Below, piece after piece: positions 7,601 to 14,887 of a stretch of 38,031 nucleotides of DNA. The first letter of the stretch is position 1; every line of letters begins with the position of its first letter. This DNA comes from Bacillota bacterium (GTDB lineage Bacteria > Bacillota > Dethiobacteria > DTU022). The DNA is taken from contig JAGYMW010000014.1 of the NCBI GenBank assembly GCA_018400435.1, forward strand, positions 1-38,031. Direction: 5' to 3'. The notes beneath the pieces are model-generated. The model saw nothing but the letters and a program-made list of their open reading frames with translations. It had not been told where the DNA came from and did not search any database. Both the position numbers and the translations under genes were made by a program.

Positions 7601-8842
7601 TTAGGGTTCAAAAACGGTTCCCATGAAAAGGATCGTCCCGGTCATTTCATCAGTGATGGTGAAAAAGAAGGGGCGGTCAATAATCATCGAAAATTGTTCC
7701 GGCATGGCTGTTACTTCCACTTCAACAGAGGTAACAGCCGCTGCTTCTGTGCCTTCTTCGGTCACGTCGATATATGTTTTATGTTTAACCTCACTAATGA
7801 ACAGGCGCGGCGGGATGGGACGCATTCCGCTGAAATCGGCGGCATTTTCATCAAAAGCGATCTCCATACCCAGATCGGAGAGGACTTTATTTAAAGACAG
7901 ATCACAGGCGAAGCTGAACCGAGGCAGGCCTAATTCGCCTTCCATGCTGCCGAAGGCTTCGTTCCACCCATCCCAGCTTTTTTTATCCAGTTCGCTTAAA
8001 ATTTGTTCCAGAGTTAAATCCCCGGCAGGCAGAAACAGGGTCATGGCAATCCGTTCATTTTTCCCGTACGGAAGACGGACAGCCTGGAAGAGATCATTTT
8101 CCAGGTACTCAAGCTCGCCGTTTTTAAACATTACCGGATGTTCCTTTGTTGTCCCATCGGGTAGTTTGAAGGGAATTTCGCGGGTTTGATCCGGATCAAA
8201 TTCTTCGGCCCATGTACCCTTGAAATAGAGGGCGTTAATCAGAAAGAGGATCGTTTCCGGATTAATGGGCGGTTCAACTATTCCATCTATCTTCTGATTT
8301 GTTTTTTCCCTGACCCAGTCGTTGATGACACCGGCGGCGTCCGGGTTGGAAAAGTCCAGATCCGTTATTTCGGCTTCATAAAAATCGCGGTTTCGCTTGA
8401 TGAAGGTTTCATTAAATTCCAGGCCTTTGCGTGTCCAGAGTGAGTTGGCCACGGCCAGCTCGACCTCCGGATCAGGATTCTGCAGGATAGTAAGCAGATC
8501 GGCAAAAGCCTTGTTGATTTCTTCTCCGGACATTCCTGTCAGGAACATGGTCTTTTCCATTGCCGTGCGGGTTTCGCCTTCCGCGCCTGTACTGGCCATG
8601 GCCAGGGCGGTCAGGATACTGGAGGGTGAAATTAACAGGTTGCGTCCCTCATCTGCCTGATGCAGCTTTTTGAAAAGGCTGAAGCCAAATTCGTTGTTTG
8701 ACTCAATCAGGCGTTCATCGAGTTCTTCTACAGGGGCTGCTTCTCCTTCCGGCAGGTCTGGCAAACTACATCCCGCGGATGAAAGCATAACAATTAAAGC
8801 CATAGTTACAGCAGCGTATAACCGGTTTTTTGCCCAAAACAT
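7601..8842 (-). CDS. Serpin-family protease inhibitor, lipoprotein
   Basis: 413 residues: signal peptide with lipobox SSAGC (Cys25), then a complete serpin fold including the LFLINALYFKG strand and the C-terminal DRPFFFTI and TILFMGTV strands. The reactive-centre loop has an inhibitory hinge, EEGTEAAAVT (P17 to P8). Aligning to alpha-1-antitrypsin through the shared Pro at P3' places the scissile bond at about Thr378-Ala379 (P1-P1'). A hinge of small residues means it should trap proteases by loop insertion; a Thr P1 is unusual and suggests an elastase- or subtilisin-like target (inference). Being membrane anchored, it probably protects surface proteins. Start is the ATG at 8842 behind GAGGGGG. 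Transcribed alone, divergent from adenine deaminase. Confidence 0.93.
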   Translation of the reverse strand: MFWAKNRLYAAVTMALIVMLSSAGCSLPDLPEGEAAPVEELDERLIESNNEFGFSLFKKLHQADEGRNLLISPSSILTALAMASTGAEGETRTAMEKTMFLTGMSGEEINKAFADLLTILQNPDPEVELAVANSLWTRKGLEFNETFIKRNRDFYEAEITDLDFSNPDAAGVINDWVREKTNQKIDGIVEPPINPETILFLINALYFKGTWAEEFDPDQTREIPFKLPDGTTKEHPVMFKNGELEYLENDLFQAVRLPYGKNERIAMTLFLPAGDLTLEQILSELDKKSWDGWNEAFGSMEGELGLPRFSFACDLSLNKVLSDLGMEIAFDENAADFSGMRPIPPRLFISEVKHKTYIDVTEEGTEAAAVTSVEVEVTAMPEQFSMIIDRPFFFTITDEMTGTILFMGTVFEP

Positions 8843-9023
8843 TTTTAGTCCCCCTCAAGAAAGTAGCTTTATTATGATGACCAGCAGGATTCACTTATGG
8901 TTCCCGAACCGGTCATTTGTCCCATCACTGTAAATATTTTAGCCTTACAGGAATGCTGAAAAAGGATGATCTTATAAAAACGGTGAATATTTAAGGTAAA
9001 GCCTGTCTGATGGAGGAATTAAA

Positions 9024-10769
9024 ATGGATCAATATCACAAGAAAATGCTTGAAGAAGAAAAAAAGAGACTGGCTGTAGCACAGGGCAGTGAACCGGCCGA
9101 TCTCCTGCTCAAAAACGGGCGGATGATCAATGTTTTTACCCTGGAAATTGAAAAAGGCAACGTTGCCATTTCTGGAGAACGAATTGCTGGTGTGGGCAGT
9201 GATTATACGAAAGGCAGAGAAACCGTTGATCTCGAAGGAAATTATGTAGCACCGGGACTGATCGATGCTCACCTGCATGTTGAGAGCACCCTTCTTCTGC
9301 CGCCGGAACTGGCCCGACTGATAGTTCCGCATGGGACAACAGCCATTATCAACGATCCGCATGAAATTGCCAATGTTATGGGCGTGGAAGGAGTGGAATT
9401 GATGCTGGCAGCCTCTGAAGGGCTGCCCTGTGATTTTTTTGCTACAGTTCCTTCATGTGTGCCCACCAGTGTGATGGAAACTGCTGGAGGCGAAATAAAT
9501 GCCGAGCAGGTATCCACGCTTCTGGCTCATCCACGGGTGGTTGGCCTGGGTGAAATGATGAATTATCCCGGGGTGTTAAATGGGAACGAAGAGGTGCTGC
9601 AGAAAATATTTGCCGCCCACAGGGCCGGAAAAGTGGTTGATGGGCATGCCCCTGCCCTGAGTGGTCGCGCCCTGCAGGCATATACAGGTAGCGGTATTTC
9701 TACTGATCATGAATCGATTACTGCCGTGGAAGCCCGTGAAAAGCTGCGGAACGGAATGAAAATAATTATCAGGCACGGTTCGGCGACTTCAAGCCTGGCC
9801 GATTTGCTGCCTCTTGTTACCCCTGCCAGCAGCGATATGTTCATGTTTGGCAGCGATGATCGGGAAGCGGGCGAGCTGCTTGAAAAGGGGCATCTTGATG
9901 AATTGCTGACGACAGCTGTTGAACTCGGGGCGGAACCTCTTACGGTTGTTAAGGTTGCCTCCTACAATGCCGCCCGTCATTTCCGGCTTTATGACCGTGG
10001 AGCAGTGGCTGTTGGTTACCGGGCTGACCTTGTTATCTTCGGAGACTTGAATGAATTTCCGGTCCAGATGGTTTTTAAAGATGGCCGACCGGTTGCCCGG
10101 GCAGGACATATGTTAAACGATGTTGCTGCTTATGAACTCCCCCGATCCGCCTGCTGCACTGTAAAATTAAACAGGCCCTTGCAGGAAAAAGATTTTACCC
10201 TTTCATATCCATCGGAACAGGTGCCGGTGATTGGTGTTGTTCCCGGGCAGCTGATCACAGAAAAACTGTTCATCCATGTCCAGCGGAGTGAAGAGGGGAA
10301 TATTTCTGCCCGACCAGGTCCGGAATTGAACAAGATTGCCGTAATCGAAAGGCACGGAAAGGGTGGGGGAATGACCACGGCCCTGATTAAAGGGCTAAAC
10401 CTGCAAACGGGGGCGATAGCTTCCAGCGTCGGTCATGATTCTCATAACATCATCGTGGTTGGGGCTTCGGAAAAGGCAATGGCTGTTGCCGTAAACGAGC
10501 TGGCCAGCATTGGCGGCGGTTTCGTGGTTGTGGGAGGGGATAACCTGGTGGAAGCGAGCCTGCCCCTCCCCGTCGCTGGATTGATGACAGCTGAAAAGGC
10601 GGAAACAGTAGCCCATAAAATGTCGGCAGTACTTTCAGCTGCCCACCGTTTGGGCACCGATCTACCGCAGCCTTTTCTTACCCTTTCGTTTATGGCTCTG
10701 CCCGTAATCCCTTCGCTGAAAATTACTGACCGGGGTTTGGTTGACGTCGATAATTTTGCCTTTCTCTGA
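9024..10769 (+). CDS. ade: Adenine deaminase
   Basis: Deaminates adenine to hypoxanthine and ammonia in purine salvage; cytoplasmic, binuclear metal enzyme of the amidohydrolase superfamily. The 581 residues are typical of the bacterial Ade/YerA-type family. Visible are the metal motif DAHLHVE (His83, His85), the NDPHE block, a Glu near GLGEMM, HAP, GISTDHE and the FGSDDRE loop, followed by the family-specific C-terminal domain with GRHGKG-like and GGGFVVVGG segments. The ATG at 9024 follows TGGAGGAA. No purine riboswitch is evident in the 180-bp divergent gap. It stands as a single gene; the next gene is on the other strand. Confidence 0.95.
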   Translation: MDQYHKKMLEEEKKRLAVAQGSEPADLLLKNGRMINVFTLEIEKGNVAISGERIAGVGSDYTKGRETVDLEGNYVAPGLIDAHLHVESTLLLPPELARLIVPHGTTAIINDPHEIANVMGVEGVELMLAASEGLPCDFFATVPSCVPTSVMETAGGEINAEQVSTLLAHPRVVGLGEMMNYPGVLNGNEEVLQKIFAAHRAGKVVDGHAPALSGRALQAYTGSGISTDHESITAVEAREKLRNGMKIIIRHGSATSSLADLLPLVTPASSDMFMFGSDDREAGELLEKGHLDELLTTAVELGAEPLTVVKVASYNAARHFRLYDRGAVAVGYRADLVIFGDLNEFPVQMVFKDGRPVARAGHMLNDVAAYELPRSACCTVKLNRPLQEKDFTLSYPSEQVPVIGVVPGQLITEKLFIHVQRSEEGNISARPGPELNKIAVIERHGKGGGMTTALIKGLNLQTGAIASSVGHDSHNIIVVGASEKAMAVAVNELASIGGGFVVVGGDNLVEASLPLPVAGLMTAEKAETVAHKMSAVLSAAHRLGTDLPQPFLTLSFMALPVIPSLKITDRGLVDVDNFAFL

Positions 10770-10785
10770 TAACAGAGAGCAGGTT

Positions 10786-11028
10786 TTATCCCCGGGTTTC
10801 AGGTATCGAGTTCTTCCATGATTTCATAAAAGTTCTCAAGCCGTGTGAGGACCTGGCCTCAAGAGAAACTGTTTCTGCCGGCATATATGCGCTGAGCCGT
10901 CCTACTTTTTTTACCCATTGTTTCACGCATTCATTACCTGCACAGCCGGCTACTTTCCCTGGTGGATATCCCTGCAGCAGCGGGTCAACCCGGTGTCTTG
11001 CGGGCGAGAGCAGTTTGTTTATCTTCAA
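10786..11028 (-). CDS. Hypothetical protein downstream of the radical SAM remnant, possibly frameshifted
   Basis: A TTG-initiated frame of 80 residues begins 9 bp after the radical SAM gene and contains a CAGNEC motif and the segment VKQWVKKVGRLSAYM. I do not recognise it. Its last 20 or so codons look poor, while another frame between 10799 and 10858 reads GQVLTRLENFYEIMEELDT and then stops, a more protein-like tail. A single indel near 10859-10865 would join the two. If so, this is a third broken gene in the same damaged locus. The start has only a weak GCGGAG upstream, and it could be non-coding. Confidence 0.25.
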   Translation of the reverse strand: MKINKLLSPARHRVDPLLQGYPPGKVAGCAGNECVKQWVKKVGRLSAYMPAETVSLEARSSHGLRTFMKSWKNSIPETRG

Positions 11029-11036
11029 CTCCGCGG

Positions 11037-11885
11037 CTAGACCCGTGATTCTTCTTGAGAGAATTTGCGTTCTATCTCAGCCCAGATCCGTTCTGTTTCT
11101 TGTTTCCAGGCCAGAGCTGATTCGTCCATTTTGCGGGCTGTCTCTCCGTATAATATGTCATCTGCCCCTTCATGAGTCGGCCGGGCATCCGATTCGGCTA
11201 CAACGTCCCGTAATTTTTCCGGGACATCAATCAGGGGGCAGGGCCGGAGCAGGTTATTGCTAAAGGGCTGTCTCTTCTGATAGGCGGCAAACAGCGGATT
11301 GGCCAAAATTTCCCGCAGGCTTTTGCCGTGAATTGTGCCAACAGTAAAATGGACAAAGGCACACGGTTCTACATTGACATTTGCTGTTATATGGAAATAA
11401 CGGCGGCCACCGGCGATACAGCCCCGGGTTAACTGTCCGTCGTTCCAGAAATCGGCTACCTGGATCGGTTTAGTCTTCCGTATCTCGCGGATGCGGTAAA
11501 CCAGGGACCCCCGCTGTTCAGGAGTAATCCTCATGGAGAAATCGGGATTGCGGCCGATGGGAATGTAGTGGAAAGACCAGCCGTAAAATGCGCCTTTCTC
11601 AATTAAGAAATCGATGAATTCCTCGGAAGATATTTCTTCGCAGTTATCCCTCGTAACTGTGACACTGAAACCAAAGGCTATCCCCTTTTTCTTCAGGTTT
11701 TCCATGCAGCGGACAATTTTATCAAAAACACCTTTTCCCCGGCGGTTGTCCGTTGCTTCACGCCATCCCTCAATACTTATTGCCGGGCTGATGTTGCCGG
11801 CGCTGCGTATCCACCCGGCAGTGTTTTCATCGAACCGTGTCCCATTGGTATAAACCATGAAAGCAACATTGTATCTGAAGAAATA
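11037..11885 (-). pseudogene. 5'-truncated radical SAM protein
   Basis: The frame encodes about 280 residues of a radical SAM enzyme that lacks its N-terminus. The first recognisable sequence is RYNVAFMVYTNGT, the strand that normally follows the CxxxCxxC cluster domain by several dozen residues, and no CxxxCxxC is present. The C-terminal part keeps RGCIAGGRRYFHI, NVEPCAFVHF and RPCPLID, cysteines of a SPASM-like auxiliary cluster region. Homology runs upstream of the first ATG (11858) to about 11885, where it meets the ArsR gene in another frame. The product cannot bind the catalytic 4Fe-4S cluster, so it is presumably dead. The family often lies beside arsR-type regulators and permeases; the substrate is unknown. 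Confidence 0.75.
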
Positions 11886-12151
11886 TAATTGACAGCCTGC
11901 AGTAATTTTTCCTGAAAAGGAACCTGCTTCTCATTGAGTCGGTAATAATTCCATTTGCCCTTTTTTCGACTGATGATCAGGCCGGCCTGCTGAAGCACTT
12001 TCAGGTGGCGGGAAACGTTGTACTGACATTCTTCGAGCGCATCAACTATTTCGCAAACGCAAACTTCAGTCTTAATCCTGTGCAGCAGAGCCAAAATTCG
12101 AACTCGGTTTTTTTCAGCGAGCCCTTTGATTATTTTGATATAGTTGTCCAT
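11777..12151 (-). CDS. arsR: ArsR-family arsenic-type repressor with a foreign C-terminus
   Basis: A winged-helix repressor starting at the ATG at 12151 (MDNYIKIIKGL). Upstream in-frame ATGs at 12175 and 12169 lie inside the operator and are rejected. The metal site motif EVCVCEI (Cys31, Cys33) matches the arsenite-sensing ELCVCDL of classical ArsR, and the recognition helix (NVSRHLKVL) and wing (KKGKWNYYRL) are intact. After LLQAVNY (about 11890) the frame leaves ArsR homology and reads out-of-frame radical SAM DNA, ending at 11777, so about 30 unrelated residues replace the native tail. The DNA-binding and metal-sensing core may still work. It should repress its own promoter through the palindrome at 12168-12187. 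Confidence 0.8.
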   Translation of the reverse strand: MDNYIKIIKGLAEKNRVRILALLHRIKTEVCVCEIVDALEECQYNVSRHLKVLQQAGLIISRKKGKWNYYRLNEKQVPFQEKLLQAVNYISSDTMLLSWFIPMGHGSMKTLPGGYAAPATSARQ

Positions 12152-12167
12152 TATTATCACCAACAAC

Positions 12168-12187
12168 ATATGCAACTTTATGCATAT
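12168..12187 (-). promoter_or_regulatory. ArsR operator palindrome
   Basis: ATATGCA at 12168-12174 and TGCATAT at 12181-12187 form a perfect inverted repeat with a 6-bp spacer, centred about 25 bp upstream of the arsR start codon. Position and symmetry fit an ArsR-family autoregulatory site. Confidence 0.65.
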
Positions 12188-12216
12188 ATGGTAGCAAAAA
12201 AATAGTCCCCTGTCAC
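12188..12216 (-). promoter_or_regulatory. Candidate arsR promoter
   Basis: On the minus strand GTGACA (12216-12211) and TACCAT (12193-12188) have a 17-bp spacer and abut the ArsR palindrome, so bound repressor would cover the start site. The -10 is weak. The -35 lies inside the hairpin of the upstream operon's terminator. Confidence 0.4.
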
Positions 12217-12230
12217 GATACGGACACGGG
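12196..12230 (-). terminator. Terminator of the MMPL operon
   Basis: On the minus strand CCCGTGTC (12230-12223) pairs with GACAGGGG with one mismatch around an 8-nt loop, followed by ACTA and T7 (12202-12196). It lies about 65 bp after the TetR stop codon and would end the leftward operon. Confidence 0.6.
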
Positions 12231-12293
12231 AAATGTATCTTTGCGAAACCACTTAAAGAGTAAAAAAACTCCTTCTCACGAACATATATCTAA

Positions 12294-12875
12294 TCAGGCT
12301 GCTTCGATGCTGTCAATTAGTGAGTTTATATAAGCCAGGCGCATATCCCCGTTTCGAATATCAATATCTCCGTGATTTTCGGCGCTGGAAAAAATTAAAA
12401 CCGGGTAGACCACACCTGAAATAAGCTGGAGGACTTTAAAGCTAATTGAGTTTTTCCGGTTGAGGCCGGTTATTTTTTTTACCAGCGGGGCGAGGTCTGT
12501 TTCCAGTAAATCCAGGTACGGGCCGATAAAAGTGCTTTCTCTTTCCAGGATTTTGGTCCCAATAAGATAAATGATGCCGGGATATTCAATCAAGTGTTTT
12601 ATAAGTTCGTCCGCCCAGTTGATCAGTCTGTCGCGCGGGCTGAGGGATTCATCGCCCAGGTCGGCATAAATAAGGCGGGTTTTCTCCATGAGCAGCCTTT
12701 CTATTTCACTGAGTAAATTATTTTTTGAACGGAAGTAATAATTTATTGAAGCAATATTCACTTCGGCCCGGCTGGCCACTTCCCGTATTGTGAAGTTCAG
12801 GTTCCTTTCCCGGCCGATAATTTCAGCTGCTGCTTCAAGGATTTTGGATCTGGTGTCGGTCTTCTCTTCATCCAT
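12294..12875 (-). CDS. TetR-family transcriptional regulator
   Basis: 193 residues with an N-terminal helix-turn-helix (FTIREVASRAEVNIASINYY, about 28-47, followed by FRSKNNLL) and a helical ligand-binding domain. It is the last gene of the MMPL operon; its start overlaps the end of the coiled-coil gene by 8 bp, so the two are translationally coupled. The obvious target is the long palindrome at the operon promoter (17017-17054), giving a negative feedback loop relieved by an exported hydrophobic or toxic ligand (inference). The ligand cannot be read from sequence. Confidence 0.9.
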   Translation of the reverse strand: MDEEKTDTRSKILEAAAEIIGRERNLNFTIREVASRAEVNIASINYYFRSKNNLLSEIERLLMEKTRLIYADLGDESLSPRDRLINWADELIKHLIEYPGIIYLIGTKILERESTFIGPYLDLLETDLAPLVKKITGLNRKNSISFKVLQLISGVVYPVLIFSSAENHGDIDIRNGDMRLAYINSLIDSIEAA

Positions 12876-14865
12876 TGTTTATCACCTCGCTTTCTTGAAA
12901 GTCGAAAAGTTGAATCAATCTGTTCCAGAGTTCGATTACCAGCAAGTCTTCCGATTCCGGTGCAATTTCTTCCTGTTTAATTAGATCCTCCTCTGCGGGT
13001 ATGACGATTTCCTCGGTTTGCATAATAAATTGGACTTCACTGTACCGGTTATGTTCATTGTCAGCGTAGGATCGGTAATCATCAGCCAGCTTCTCCATCA
13101 GTTCCAGTTTGGCTGCGCCATATTTAGCTTCGTTAACCCCTTCAATTAATCCTTTTTCCATGGCCATGATTCCGCTTTCCCGCAGCTCTTTCAGGCCTTC
13201 TGTGAGTCTTGTTTGTCCGTATGTCAATTCTTTTAAAGCTTCAGGCAGCCTGGATAAATCGGTCAACATCCCCTCCGCTTCTGAGATCTTGTCATCAATT
13301 TGCTTGTAGTAATCAGCAAAGCTGTCCAGTTCTGCTGACACATATTCAAGGTATTCTCCTGCTTCATGCCATTCCTTGTCGGTGACATCATTTAATTCTT
13401 TCAGGAATTCCACTTCCGGAAGATAATCTTCCTGCCAGAACCTTTCCAGCGATTGCAGGGCATCATCCAGTTCACTGATATTTCGATCAATAATCTGCCG
13501 TTCTGCAAAAGTGGTGTCGAGAGATTTTTCTCTCGACAGGATGAGCATTCCCAGTTCATATAAACCTGTTCCCGGTTCGTTTTCAGCAACGAGGCGTTCC
13601 GCTTCCGACCTGATCCGTGTATCTGTATCTTCAGCAGCGGCCAGGCTGTCGTTGAGATCGGCAATATGATTCTTTAGTTCTGCCGAACTGTCGGCCGCAG
13701 TGGCAATATCGTCAGTGATTGTCCCCGGATCAGGGAGATTTTCTATTTCACCGAGCAGATCCTGCATGGATGAAACGACCTCGGTCAAATCCTCCGCGGC
13801 GAAGCCTGTAATTAGTTTGTCATAAGTGGATTTTTGTTTGCTGTATTCGTCAATAAGGGGGCTCCATTCAGCTGTCATGTCTGTCATTTGACCGCTTTCC
13901 TGCTCAAAACGCCTCATCCCCTGCAGGAGAAGATTTGCTCCTTCCTCAAGCTCAGCCAGTCCTCCGGAAAGCATTGAAAACCCTTCCAGCATCTCGACGA
14001 GTTCATCCTCTATATCGATCTCGTTCATTGGGGGCAACTGGGGGGTAACAATGAAAGAAATGCTGCCCAGCTCAATGTCATCGCCGTCCATGCCGATCTT
14101 TATTTCAGCTTCAGGGTAAGGGAAAATCATGAAATTGATACTGGCGCTCTGGCCAATGACTATATCAAGCCCTTCTCCGGTGTCAATATTTGAAAAGCGA
14201 TTTAAATCAACATCCATCGTTCCCTGGACAAGCAGAGGAACATAATTTTCTTCTTCCACTGTGACCAGTGTGCCTTCATGATCATGATAACTCACTGTCC
14301 CATCATAGAGGAGATTATTTTCTGCCTGAATGACAATTTCCAGCCTTCCGTCTTGTCCCCCCAGGGAAGAAGGAGCTACCGGTTCACCATCCAGGTAATA
14401 GGAGATATTGATATCAACGGGCAGTTCTTTATCGAGGGTTCCCTCATAATAGAGCTTGTCGATCTTGAGCAGTTCACTCTTCCAGAGGAGGCGGTTTTCC
14501 TCTATTACCGGCTCGGCGGAAGATGTCATGTTCTCCACAGAAAGATAAGTTCCGTAATCGGCAACCAGGGGAGCTTCGGGATCGTGCTGCCCGTAAAGCC
14601 GATTGACAATCTGCTGTTCCAGAACCGATCCGTCGTGATCGAGAAGCACGTATACTGTTTCGTCTTTATAAGCCGGTGTTTCATCGGTTTTTGCCGATTC
14701 ATCCTGTCCTGTCGATTCATCTTCTTCCGGTGATAATTCAAAAACCGGGGTATAGCTACCCGCACCGGTTGTTTGAAACCCTTCTTCGAGATAGTAACCC
14801 CCTGCGCCGATAGCCAGCAGAGCTATCAGCATAATTACCAATGGGCCAATTATTTTACGCAGCAT
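12868..14865 (-). CDS. Membrane-anchored coiled-coil exoprotein of the MMPL operon
   Basis: 665 residues. One N-terminal transmembrane segment (about 8-28) leads into an acidic Ser/Thr/Glu linker (about 42-70), a beta-rich region (about 70-275, with the FMIFPYPEAEIKIGMD segment), then a long helical, heptad-like part rich in Leu, Glu and Asp (about 285-630). There is no second membrane segment. It resembles the extracellular part of YhgE/Pip-type and MMPL-associated proteins, but I cannot assign a named family. It lies 22 bp after the MMPL gene and overlaps the TetR gene by 8 bp. It probably works with the exporter as a periplasmic or wall-spanning adaptor (inference). Confidence 0.75.
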   Translation of the reverse strand: MLRKIIGPLVIMLIALLAIGAGGYYLEEGFQTTGAGSYTPVFELSPEEDESTGQDESAKTDETPAYKDETVYVLLDHDGSVLEQQIVNRLYGQHDPEAPLVADYGTYLSVENMTSSAEPVIEENRLLWKSELLKIDKLYYEGTLDKELPVDINISYYLDGEPVAPSSLGGQDGRLEIVIQAENNLLYDGTVSYHDHEGTLVTVEEENYVPLLVQGTMDVDLNRFSNIDTGEGLDIVIGQSASINFMIFPYPEAEIKIGMDGDDIELGSISFIVTPQLPPMNEIDIEDELVEMLEGFSMLSGGLAELEEGANLLLQGMRRFEQESGQMTDMTAEWSPLIDEYSKQKSTYDKLITGFAAEDLTEVVSSMQDLLGEIENLPDPGTITDDIATAADSSAELKNHIADLNDSLAAAEDTDTRIRSEAERLVAENEPGTGLYELGMLILSREKSLDTTFAERQIIDRNISELDDALQSLERFWQEDYLPEVEFLKELNDVTDKEWHEAGEYLEYVSAELDSFADYYKQIDDKISEAEGMLTDLSRLPEALKELTYGQTRLTEGLKELRESGIMAMEKGLIEGVNEAKYGAAKLELMEKLADDYRSYADNEHNRYSEVQFIMQTEEIVIPAEEDLIKQEEIAPESEDLLVIELWNRLIQLFDFQESEVINNG

Positions 14866-14887
14866 AAGAACCCCTCCATTAAAACCT

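Noticed and set aside
8843-9023. Purine riboswitch in front of adenine deaminase
   Set aside because: The conserved purine-aptamer loops are not visible in the 180-bp gap.
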